DNA of 13,556 nt, from contig NZ_CALKTT010000106.1 of NCBI RefSeq assembly GCF_937997535.1, positions 1-13,556 of the forward strand, written 5' to 3'. The first letter of the stretch is position 1; each line of letters starts with the position of its first letter. The translations under genes were made by a program, and so were the position numbers. Origin of the DNA: an uncultured Campylobacter sp. (GTDB lineage Bacteria; Campylobacterota; Campylobacteria; Campylobacterales; Campylobacteraceae). This document shows, in pieces, positions 1 to 6,501 of this stretch. The notes under the pieces were generated by a model. It saw only the letters and a program-made list of their open reading frames with translations, did no database searches and had not been told where the DNA came from.

Positions 1-74
1 ACCGCGCTTGTAGCAAAACCGAGGCAAGGCAAAACTATAGCGCGGCAATCGCTGCGGCGCTACTACAGCGGGCG

Positions 75-380
75 CTACTGTAGCACCTTTTTTAGCGCCA
101 GCGCAAATAGCACGACATAAAGGACGAGCAGCCATTTTTTCTGCGTTTCGCGCCTTGCGTGGTGAGCTTGAGAGGTGCCGAAATACACGCCCAAAAGCCC
201 GCCCACGGCTAGCAGCGCGCCGGCTAGCTGCTCGCCGCTTGCGAGCGAGAATTTTCTAAGCTTCATCTGCTTTTGTTCGTCGTTATCGCCTACGTAAAAT
301 GCGCGATCGCCCTTTATCAGGATATTTTCGCCGATATCTCGAAGCCTGTTTTGAAGCCTGCTTTGCCATAAAATTTTCAT
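75..380 (-). CDS. small membrane protein, possible TSUP-family fragment
   Basis: The protein has 101 residues. I place the start at 380 because a strong AAAAGGAG ribosome binding site lies six bases upstream; an in-frame ATG at 413 would put that site inside the gene. The first 45 residues or so are polar and charged. Two hydrophobic segments follow, at about residues 51-69 (Gly/Ala/Leu-rich) and 83-98, joined by a His/Arg-rich loop, so it is probably an inner-membrane hairpin. The C-terminal half resembles the last two helices of TauE/SafE (TSUP) anion exporters, which are about 250 residues long; if so, this is a remnant or a miniature relative. That is a resemblance only, and I do not recognise the gene. 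It is the last of a run of minus-strand genes. Confidence 0.55.
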   Translation of the reverse strand: MKILWQSRLQNRLRDIGENILIKGDRAFYVGDNDEQKQMKLRKFSLASGEQLAGALLAVGGLLGVYFGTSQAHHARRETQKKWLLVLYVVLFALALKKVLQ

Positions 381-645
381 CCGTCGCTCCTTTTGTTTGT
401 GCGCAAAGAACACAGCGCGATTTATCGCTTTTAATTTTGGCTAGCGGTTTTTCAGCGCGCATGCTAATACTTGAATTATTGCTTTTAAATTTACGCTATT
501 TGCGCGGCGCTCGGTACCGATTTAATTGGCATTTCAGCCGTGCTTTGCAGGCAAATTTATCCGCGCAGCGTTTGGACCGGGCTAGAAAGAAATTTAACCG
601 CGCGCTGTTTTAGCGAAACCACAAAATTAGCCTCGCAAATTTAGA
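381..645. other. intergenic stretch, no gene seen
   Basis: Apart from the ribosome binding site at 387-394 I see no supported feature here. A plus-strand open frame covers 299-613, but it has no recognisable protein, no convincing ribosome site, and overlaps the start of the minus-strand gene. Its composition (Arg-, Leu- and Phe-rich) looks like a chance frame. No clear terminator for the 646-846 gene was found. Confidence 0.5.
387..394 (-). promoter_or_regulatory. Shine-Dalgarno that fixes the start of the 75-380 gene
   Basis: On the minus strand this reads AAAAGGAG, six bases before ATG at 380. It favours the 380 start over the in-frame ATG at 413. Confidence 0.7.
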
Positions 646-846
646 TCATTTTTTCGGTTTATTTTCTTTGATATAGTCCACGGCGATACGCTGGCAGGCG
701 ATCTTGTCGTTCTTTTCGAGGCATAAAGTCTCCAGCTCCTCACGGCTGAAATTTTTGTAATCTTTGATCGTCTTTTTGCCGCCGCCTCCCATCGCGAAGT
801 ATATGAGAGCCGCTAAAATCGCTATCACAGCGATTAATCTAAGCAT
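646..846 (-). CDS. small single-pass membrane protein, hypothetical
   Basis: This encodes 66 residues and has an excellent ribosome site (AGGAGG five bases before the ATG). Residues 2-20 form one hydrophobic segment ending in a four-Gly run. A Lys-rich polar tail of about 45 residues follows. The tail holds two Cys (at about 42 and 51), roughly three helical turns apart, which could form a disulfide or bind a ligand. The segment could be a membrane anchor or an uncleaved signal; there is no lipobox Cys, so it is not a lipoprotein. I do not recognise the family. It lies 124 bases downstream of the oxidoreductase gene in the same direction and may have its own promoter in that gap. Confidence 0.65.
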   Translation of the reverse strand: MLRLIAVIAILAALIYFAMGGGGKKTIKDYKNFSREELETLCLEKNDKIACQRIAVDYIKENKPKK

Positions 847-970
847 AATTGCCTCCTAAATTAATAAATTTTGCACCGAATACACGTACAAAATTTTTGC
901 GCACATTTGTTTAAAATAGGCAATCAAAATTCTACGCCGCGCGGATTTTGCTAGCAGCGAATTTTCAAAT

Positions 971-1582
971 TTAAAGCAAATTAATCTGCTTCGGAAAGTA
1001 CCTATCCAGCGTCTGCGCTACCTGCTCCAACCAGACCTTTCGCTCAGCTTCGTCGCTATCTGCGACCACTCTAAACATCAGCCGCTCAAAGGTTTTCACG
1101 CCGCAAAAATCAAAAATGCAGCTTTTCCAAATTCTTTCCAGCGGATCGCCGAATATCTCGTTTTCTCTTGCCTCAGGGGTGTTGGATGTGTTGAAAACCA
1201 GGGCGGCTTCAGCCTTTAAAAGCCCTATCGGAAGCCCGCCACCGTTATCACCTGGCGCAAAATCGTAGGCTACTCTCTGCCTTAGCACGCGGTCGATCCA
1301 GCCCTTAAGGATGGCGGGCGGCTCGCCCCACCAATTTGGATGTACAATCACGATGCCGTGGGCGTTTGCGATATCTTTTTGATGCGCTTTTAACAGCTCG
1401 TCGTCGCTTTCGTCGCTCACGAGCTCAGCGCCGCTAAGGATTGGGTTAAATTTCTCCTTATATAGATCGTGAAATTTAACTTCGTAGCCGCTATTTTGCA
1501 GCTTTTCTACCGCTGCATTCGCGATTGCTGCGTTTAGGCTTTTTTCGTAAGGGTGTGCCAGGATAACAGAAATTTGCTCCAT
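971..1582 (-). CDS. flavodoxin-fold NAD(P)H-dependent oxidoreductase
   Basis: This 203-residue protein is a soluble flavoenzyme of the Flavodoxin_2 family (NQO1/MdaB/YwrO/KefF-like), which reduce quinones or similar acceptors with NAD(P)H using FMN or FAD. Support: an N-terminal strand then HPYEKSLN (residues 10-17, phosphate-binding region), an LYKEKFNP segment, and near residues 80-100 the family signature HPNWWGEPPAILKGWIDRV. The C-terminal part (GLLKAEAALVFNTSNT) matches the second half of the fold. Length is normal. The ribosome site is weak, so it may rely on read-through from upstream. It starts 23 bases after the end of the AT-rich cassette but has the composition of the core genome, so I take it as the gene bordering the insertion, not a part of it. 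The physiological substrate cannot be told. Confidence 0.88.
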   Translation of the reverse strand: MEQISVILAHPYEKSLNAAIANAAVEKLQNSGYEVKFHDLYKEKFNPILSGAELVSDESDDELLKAHQKDIANAHGIVIVHPNWWGEPPAILKGWIDRVLRQRVAYDFAPGDNGGGLPIGLLKAEAALVFNTSNTPEARENEIFGDPLERIWKSCIFDFCGVKTFERLMFRVVADSDEAERKVWLEQVAQTLDRYFPKQINLL

Positions 1583-1605
1583 TTTTTTTGCTTTATTTCA
1601 TATTG

Positions 1606-3309
1606 CTATTCAATTTCTAATTTTTTTATAATTTCTCTAGAGAATTTTGCATATTGACTTGATGTATATGGAAAATTATCTTTTGAAAAATCGAAATCTA
1701 ACTTACTTAAAAGTTTATCATAAAATTCAAAATCTTTAATTCCATATTTATCAATAAGTGCAAGATAACTCATAATAAACCCATTTATAGATATTACAGA
1801 TAATATCTTAGATTGAGGATCATGCCATTCGCTCTTGAAATGCTTCTTTATTGCCTTAAAATATATTGAAATTTTTTCTACGCAAAATTCCTTATATTTA
1901 TTCAAGGATGCATCATCCATTTTTTTTAGTGCCTCTTTATCGCCATCCCAGTGAAAGAATAGATTTTTTCTACCATCTTTGGGATCTAAAGTTATTAAAT
2001 AACGCAACGCAAATTTGATTATTGATGCAATTTTAATTTTGTTTTCATCCAATAATGACATTTCAAATTTATTTAGAAAAATACTCTTTTTATTTAGGAG
2101 ATCAATGATTGACCTAGATAAACCAAAATCTGAAATAGGATCTTTAACCATTTGAATATGTAATAATACATCTTGAGATACCGGTTTAGCATTGGAATTA
2201 ATATCTAAAAATATTTCACTCTGTATCTTTATTTTTTTAGTATCCGACATACCTTTTGGAAAAATAAGACCCGTAACTAATAAGTGTAACTCTTTTCTTA
2301 ACTGTGATATTTTAGGCTCATCACTATCTGTTTCTAAACCTTCATAATGAGCATAAATACGATGTTGTCCATCAATAATACATATACTATTCATACAATT
2401 TGGGATAAGCATAGTGCATACGTCATGCTTATTGATTTCATCAATATTAATAGGTATATTATCTTTTTTGAAAGAAATATCTTCAGGCAAAGCTACAATA
2501 ATATTATTATAAAAAGCTTCTTTATTTGTTACTAAAAATTTTCTTATACTGTTAATTCTTTTATCCTGAATTAGACGTTGATAAAGCAAAGAAGAATCTT
2601 CCCAGTTATCTTTTCTTAAGACATAAGAGTTTTTTATTAATGTTTCTGCAGATATCATGAAAGACACTATTCTTACATTATCTTTAATGCCAGTAAAAGA
2701 TTTAGGAGTAATTATCGTAGTTTTTATCTCTTTCGGACTACTTTCTGCAGTAATAATACCTATATCATCATCATTTAGCCCCAAGAACCTAAAAATTTCA
2801 TACCTGGCCGACTTTTTTATACATTTTGACATTTTAGATAAATACATTAAAGCATTATGGTCAACGAATTTTATCAATGGGTATAATTTATAATCATCAT
2901 CGCTAAAATCAAGTTTTTCTTGGGAAAAATATAAAAACTTGATTTTATATCTATCTAATGAATATTGTTTAATAAATGAATCTTGAAAATTATCATATAA
3001 CCATTGGTAAAAGTTTGTTAAATTTTTATTTATTTCTACAAATCCTTCATGCTTTTTTCTAACATGATCTTTAATATTGTCTGTTTTTGTTACAGTATCC
3101 TCACAAATCAAAATTATATTCTCATAAATAAATATAAAATCTAATTCTACGGTTCTATGCCCTATTTTAAAGTGTTTATTTTGAGTGTTTAAATATTTAA
3201 AACCCGCCATAATAAAAGTATTCTTTATACCATTTCTAAAATTTCTAGATAATCTTGCCTTTTTTATTTCTTCCGGAGATTTTTTTGATTTTCTAATACT
3301 TTTAGACAT
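1606..3309 (-). CDS. DGQHR-domain protein with N-terminal nuclease-like region
   Basis: This 567-residue protein carries the exact motif DGQHR at residues 313-317, diagnostic of the DGQHR family that includes DndB (phosphorothioation) and DpdB (7-deazaguanine modification). These belong to the ParB/Srx-like fold and accompany DNA-modification systems. Before it, residues about 30-165 resemble a PD-(D/E)XK nuclease core: ELD at 55-57, a hydrophobic strand, then ICEDTVTK at 68-75. The residue expected to be the catalytic Lys is Thr72, with a Lys at 75, so activity is uncertain. Residues about 420-567 are mostly helical and unassigned. Its ATG directly follows the methyltransferase TAA, implying translational coupling. 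Base composition is very AT-rich, unlike guaA or the oxidoreductase, which suggests transfer. It is likely the effector or regulator partner of the methylase. Family call is firm; function is inference. Confidence 0.85.
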   Translation of the reverse strand: MSKSIRKSKKSPEEIKKARLSRNFRNGIKNTFIMAGFKYLNTQNKHFKIGHRTVELDFIFIYENIILICEDTVTKTDNIKDHVRKKHEGFVEINKNLTNFYQWLYDNFQDSFIKQYSLDRYKIKFLYFSQEKLDFSDDDYKLYPLIKFVDHNALMYLSKMSKCIKKSARYEIFRFLGLNDDDIGIITAESSPKEIKTTIITPKSFTGIKDNVRIVSFMISAETLIKNSYVLRKDNWEDSSLLYQRLIQDKRINSIRKFLVTNKEAFYNNIIVALPEDISFKKDNIPINIDEINKHDVCTMLIPNCMNSICIIDGQHRIYAHYEGLETDSDEPKISQLRKELHLLVTGLIFPKGMSDTKKIKIQSEIFLDINSNAKPVSQDVLLHIQMVKDPISDFGLSRSIIDLLNKKSIFLNKFEMSLLDENKIKIASIIKFALRYLITLDPKDGRKNLFFHWDGDKEALKKMDDASLNKYKEFCVEKISIYFKAIKKHFKSEWHDPQSKILSVISINGFIMSYLALIDKYGIKDFEFYDKLLSKLDFDFSKDNFPYTSSQYAKFSREIIKKLEIE

Positions 3310-4236
3310 TTATGCTTGTCCTTCTCTAATTTTACGGAATTCTTCTGGCAACATCGCAACCGAACTATTTAAGTCAGGCTCCATAACCGGTACATCCTTT
3401 CTGACTTTTATAACCCCATCAATAGCTTCCTGAATACGCGTTTTGGCAATATTAAAGTATTCTTTTTGTATCTCTGCCCCCACAAAGCACCTCTGCTCTA
3501 GTATGGATGCTACACCTGATGTTCCAGAACCCATAAACGGATCCAAAACTATTCCATTGATGGGTGTCAATGCTTTAATTAACCTTTGTGGAATAGCAAT
3601 TGGGAATTGGCATGGATGCTTTGTTTTTTCTATATGGTTGGCCTTAACATTTGGTATATCCCACACATCCGATGGGTTCTTACCCAAAGGGTTACCGCTA
3701 AATTCCCCTTTATTCTCTCCTTTATATGAACGTTTGCCTGGGTATTTTTGTGGTATACGTATATTGTCTAAATTAAAATTATATTCTTTGCCTTTTGTAA
3801 ACCATAGTATTGTTTCATGTCTTCCACTAAAACGTTTTGAACTATTTAGCCCATGTCCAAAAGTCCAAATTAATCTATTTCTTAGTAGGAGCGGATATTC
3901 TAAACTACGGTTATTTTCACTAAATATCTGATAAACATAATAATCCAAAGGAATAACCTCTGATTTGCTAATATGATAACCGGTTTGCCAACATAGACTT
4001 CCTCCTTTTTTTAATACACGATAAATGTCACCAAATATAGATGACTGTTGTTTTTTAAAAGTTTCAATATCGTCGTGCAAATTCTCATACGCTTTATTCA
4101 TACAATATGGGGGGGAAGTTATAATTAAATCGCAAAATTCATCTGGTATATTCTTAAGTAATTTAATACAATCCCCATTAAATATTGTTATACTATTATT
4201 TTCATTAAATTTTTCAGCAATTTTTATATTTTCCAA
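3310..4236 (-). CDS. beta-class DNA methyltransferase (N4-cytosine or N6-adenine)
   Basis: This 308-residue enzyme transfers a methyl group from S-adenosylmethionine to an exocyclic amino group in DNA. The catalytic motif IV, SPPY, is at residues 41-44. The SAM-binding motif I, DPFMGSGT, is at 232-239. Having motif IV first and motif I last, with the target-recognition region between them (about 85-215), defines the beta class. SPPY is common in N4-cytosine enzymes but also occurs in N6-adenine ones, so base and site are not assigned. The start is TTG: an in-frame TGA lies three codons upstream, no other start lies between, and the first ATG falls after SPPY. AGGGG lies ten bases upstream. 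No terminator separates it from guaA, 36 bases away. It is AT-rich and probably acquired. The downstream DGQHR protein is its likely partner. Confidence 0.93.
   Translation of the reverse strand: MENIKIAEKFNENNSITIFNGDCIKLLKNIPDEFCDLIITSPPYCMNKAYENLHDDIETFKKQQSSIFGDIYRVLKKGGSLCWQTGYHISKSEVIPLDYYVYQIFSENNRSLEYPLLLRNRLIWTFGHGLNSSKRFSGRHETILWFTKGKEYNFNLDNIRIPQKYPGKRSYKGENKGEFSGNPLGKNPSDVWDIPNVKANHIEKTKHPCQFPIAIPQRLIKALTPINGIVLDPFMGSGTSGVASILEQRCFVGAEIQKEYFNIAKTRIQEAIDGVIKVRKDVPVMEPDLNSSVAMLPEEFRKIREGQA
4109..4115 (-). repeat. C7 homopolymer encoding part of the SPPY motif
   Basis: On the coding strand the codons for Ser-Pro-Pro read TCC CCC CCA, giving seven consecutive C inside an otherwise AT-rich gene. 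Loss or gain of one base would shift the frame at the catalytic motif. Campylobacter commonly uses poly-G/C tracts for phase variation, although seven is at the short end. Confidence 0.9.
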
Positions 4237-4246
4237 AGTTCGTCAA

Positions 4247-4251
4247 CCCCT
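4247..4251 (-). promoter_or_regulatory. Shine-Dalgarno-like AGGGG before the TTG-started methylase
   Basis: On the minus strand this reads AGGGG, ten bases before TTG at 4236. The spacing is longer than ideal, which with the TTG start suggests modest translation of the methylase. Confidence 0.45.
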
Positions 4252-4272
4252 ATAAAAATAATTAAAATATTC

Positions 4273-5808
4273 TCACTCCCACTCTATCGTTGCAGGCGGT
4301 TTGCTAGAGATGTCGTAAACTACGCGGTTGATGCCGTCTACTTCGTTTATTATGCGGCGAGAGACGTTTTCTAGCAGATCGTACGGCAAGCGCGAGAAGC
4401 TAGCTGTCATACCGTCGCTAGCGTCCACTACGCGTATGCACACGGCGTTTTCGTAGGTGCGGTTATCGCCCATGACTCCCACGGAGTGCACGTTTAGCAG
4501 CACGCAAAACGCCTGCCACGTTTTGTTGTACCAGCCGCTTGATTTTAGCTCGTCGCGTAGGATCACGTCGGCTTTGCGCAGCAGTTCGAGACTCGGTGTA
4601 TTTACCTCGCCCATTATGCGGATCGCAAGACCCGGACCCGGGAATGGATGGCGGAAAACTACTTCGCGCGAAAGACCTAGCTCAAGTCCCAGCTGGCGCA
4701 CTTCGTCTTTAAAAATTTCGCGCAGAGGCTCGATCAGTTCAAATTTCATATCCTTAGGCAGGCCGCCTACGTTGTGATGACTTTTGATCGTTTTGCTTGA
4801 GCCTGCGACCGAGCTTTCGATGATGTCGGTATAGAGCGTACCTTGGGCTAAAAATTTTACGTTTTTGTATTTTGCCGCCTCTTTGCTGAAAACCTCGATA
4901 AAGGTCGCGCCGATGATTTTGCGTTTTTGCTCGGGATCGACCACCCCTTTTAGCCTGCTTAAAAACAGCTCGCTAGCATCGATCACGTCTAAGCTCACGC
5001 CGAGTTTGAGCCTAAACATCTCCTCTACCGCCTTGCGCTCGCCAGTGCGGAGTAGTCCGTTATCGACGAAAACCGCTATCAGGCTCTGCGGCACCGCATG
5101 TGCTAAAAGCGCCGCTACGACCGAGCTATCCACGCCGCCGCTTACTGCGCAAAGCACTTTGGCGCTGCCTACGCGCTCTTTTATTTTGATCATCTGCTCT
5201 TTGGCGAAGCTACCCATATTCCAAGTGCTGGTTATTCCACAGATCTCTTTAGCAAAATTTTTTAAAATTCTATCTCCAAACTCGCTGTGGCAGACTTCGG
5301 GGTGAAATTGCAGCGCGTAAATTTTACGGATTTCGTCGCCGAATACGCACCATTCACTCTCATCCGAGCTTGCCATCACCTCAAAGCCCTCCGGCAGGCT
5401 CTCGACCTTGTCCGAGTGGCTCATCCAGACAGTAGAGTTATCCTCCACGCCGCCAAATAGCCTGCTAGCGCGAAGCAGTTTCAAAGAAGCCTTGCCATAC
5501 TCTTTTTTACCCGCAGGTACGACGCTAGCGCCAAATTTATGCGCGATGAGCTGCATGCCGTAGCAGATACCTAAAATTGGAATTCCAAGCTCAAAAATTC
5601 TATCGTCGCAAAAATACGCATCCTTGGCGTAAACGCTAGCGGGTCCGCCACTTAAAATAAGACCTTTAGGGTTTTTTGCTTTTATCTTATCGATCGGTGC
5701 GTCGTATGCGATCAGCTCGGTGTAAACGCCTTGTTCGCGCAAGCGCCTAGCGATCAGCTGGGTGTATTGGGAGCCGAAGTCCAGCACTAAAATGTCTGCC
5801 GTTTGCAT
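4273..5808 (-). CDS. guaA: GMP synthase (glutamine-hydrolysing)
   Basis: This cytoplasmic enzyme converts XMP, ATP and glutamine to GMP in purine synthesis. Its 511 residues are the normal length. The N-terminal class-I glutamine amidotransferase domain shows GGPASVY at 54-60, the nucleophile Cys82 in GICYG, and the His169/Glu171 pair in HPEV. The ATP-pyrophosphatase domain begins at about 200 with the P-loop SGGVDSS at 223-229. The C-terminal dimerisation domain ends with the conserved KPPATIEWE. The start has a good AAGGA site and an extended -10 promoter 27 to 35 bases upstream. A small lipoprotein gene lies upstream in the same direction. The methylase cassette begins 36 bases after its stop with no terminator visible, so guaA transcription may run into it. 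Confidence 0.98.
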   Translation of the reverse strand: MQTADILVLDFGSQYTQLIARRLREQGVYTELIAYDAPIDKIKAKNPKGLILSGGPASVYAKDAYFCDDRIFELGIPILGICYGMQLIAHKFGASVVPAGKKEYGKASLKLLRASRLFGGVEDNSTVWMSHSDKVESLPEGFEVMASSDESEWCVFGDEIRKIYALQFHPEVCHSEFGDRILKNFAKEICGITSTWNMGSFAKEQMIKIKERVGSAKVLCAVSGGVDSSVVAALLAHAVPQSLIAVFVDNGLLRTGERKAVEEMFRLKLGVSLDVIDASELFLSRLKGVVDPEQKRKIIGATFIEVFSKEAAKYKNVKFLAQGTLYTDIIESSVAGSSKTIKSHHNVGGLPKDMKFELIEPLREIFKDEVRQLGLELGLSREVVFRHPFPGPGLAIRIMGEVNTPSLELLRKADVILRDELKSSGWYNKTWQAFCVLLNVHSVGVMGDNRTYENAVCIRVVDASDGMTASFSRLPYDLLENVSRRIINEVDGINRVVYDISSKPPATIEWE

Positions 5809-5834
5809 GAAATTCCTTTGTAAAAATTTTTAAA

Positions 5835-5843
5835 AGTATAACA
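5835..5843 (-). promoter_or_regulatory. extended -10 promoter for guaA
   Basis: The minus strand reads TGTTATACT, matching TG-N-TATAAT with one mismatch. It sits in the 54-base gap between the lipoprotein stop and the guaA start, in a strongly AT-rich stretch as is usual for Campylobacter vegetative promoters, which often lack a clear -35 box. Confidence 0.6.
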
Positions 5844-5862
5844 AAGTAAAGCTAAAAGTAGG

Positions 5863-6063
5863 CTATTTATCGCGTAAAATTCTAACGCCACCTTTCGTGT
5901 CGTTTGTTTTGTTGCCATCCGCGGCGGATGCCTTTGCATTCACGGTTTGCTCATCTGCGTCCGAGTAAAATGGCGGTGCTTTGTATCCGCAGCCGCTAAG
6001 CAAAACTAAGATAAAAAATGCTAAAATCCGTCTATGGAAAATGCAAGAGAAATAATCGCTCAT
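5863..6063 (-). CDS. small lipoprotein, LptM/YifL-like
   Basis: The protein has 66 residues. It begins with a short signal peptide: basic His-Arg-Arg near residues 10-12, a hydrophobic core at 13-22, and lipobox LSGC with the lipidated Cys at 25. The mature protein would be about 42 residues and begins CGYKAPPFY, the pattern of small outer-membrane lipoproteins such as LptM (YifL), which helps mature the LPS translocon in E. coli. The remainder is polar and low in complexity. The first 30 bases of the gene overlap the start of the divergent DUF721 gene. An AAGGA lies about 11 bases before the ATG, a long spacing. The lipoprotein nature is clear; the LptM role is inferred from motif similarity only. 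Confidence 0.75.
   Translation of the reverse strand: MSDYFSCIFHRRILAFFILVLLSGCGYKAPPFYSDADEQTVNAKASAADGNKTNDTKGGVRILRDK
6019..6027 (+). promoter_or_regulatory. extended -10 promoter, apparently leaderless, for the DUF721-uvrC pair
   Basis: TGCTAAAAT matches TG-N-TATAAT with one mismatch. Its last base is seven bases before the A of the ATG at 6034, so transcription starting at the usual distance would begin at or next to the start codon. There is no ribosome binding site before this ATG, in keeping with a leaderless message. Confidence 0.5.
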
Positions 6064-6501
6064 ATCAGAAAAAATCCTTTATATGCCAAGATGCGAGAAA
6101 GAGGCGAGTTTTTAGCGATTTTGCCGCTTAGTTGGCAAAGGCTGATCGCTTTCATCTACGTCAAAGATGGCATTTTGATGATAGCCGCGAAACACCCGGC
6201 TGGGCTTTGCGAACTAAAACGCGATAGTAATATAAATTTAATAAAAGACGTATTAAAGCGATTCGTAGCCGCTAGAGAGACGGCGGAGCTTTGCGGCGTG
6301 CGAGAGATAAAATTTTTCGTAGCAGATAGAGTGATGAGCAGAAGAAGGGCGCAAATTTATAAAGCTCATTTGCGCCGAAGCAGCGAAATTTTATCTTCAG
6401 AGCGTGCAAAAGGGGAGTTTAAAAACAAAATCCAAGATCCGCAAATTTATAAAATTTTTGAAGAGATAAGAGGGCTAATCCTTGCTAATAGAGGAGATTA
6501 A
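6034..6501 (+). CDS. DUF721 / DciA-like protein
   Basis: This 155-residue cytoplasmic protein has the DUF721 pattern. An N-terminal helical stretch leads to a conserved Trp (in LSWQRLIAF, about residue 34), then a beta hairpin (YVKDGILMIAA, about 43-53). A helix with the LIKDVLKRF pattern follows, and then a final strand (REIKFFV). The DUF721 family includes DciA, the DnaB helicase operator in bacteria lacking DnaC or DnaI, so a role at DNA is plausible, but similarity here is by eye. A charged C-terminal tail follows the domain. No ribosome site precedes the ATG; the promoter position suggests a leaderless mRNA. The gene overlaps uvrC by 20 bases in another frame, so the two are probably co-transcribed. 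I recall a small gene of this kind between uvrC and guaA in C. jejuni. Confidence 0.72.
   Translation: MENAREIIAHIRKNPLYAKMRERGEFLAILPLSWQRLIAFIYVKDGILMIAAKHPAGLCELKRDSNINLIKDVLKRFVAARETAELCGVREIKFFVADRVMSRRRAQIYKAHLRRSSEILSSERAKGEFKNKIQDPQIYKIFEEIRGLILANRGD
6469..6474 (+). promoter_or_regulatory. Shine-Dalgarno that supports the TTG start of uvrC
   Basis: AGAGGG lies seven bases before TTG at 6482, inside the end of the DUF721 gene. An in-frame TAA at 6476-6478 rules out any earlier start. Confidence 0.65.

Noticed and set aside
63..83. CTACAG/CTGTAG inverted repeat as a terminator
   Set aside because: The stem has six pairs, spans the stop codon of the minus-strand gene, and has no T tract on that strand, so I do not call it a terminator.
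299..613. Plus-strand open frame of 104 codons
   Set aside because: It lacks a recognisable family and a ribosome site, and overlaps the well-supported minus-strand start at 380.
1606..3309. Calling the DGQHR gene dndB and the region a phosphorothioation system
   Set aside because: Only the DGQHR motif is shared. No DndA, C, D or E homologue, and no DpdA-like enzyme, is in the window; the neighbour is an ordinary methyltransferase.
1583..4272. Mobile-element ends around the AT-rich cassette
   Set aside because: I looked for direct or inverted repeats, an integrase and a tRNA target at both junctions and found none, so only composition supports acquisition.
4457..5305. Plus-strand open frames inside guaA
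   Set aside because: guaA is complete and conserved on the other strand; these frames are shadows.
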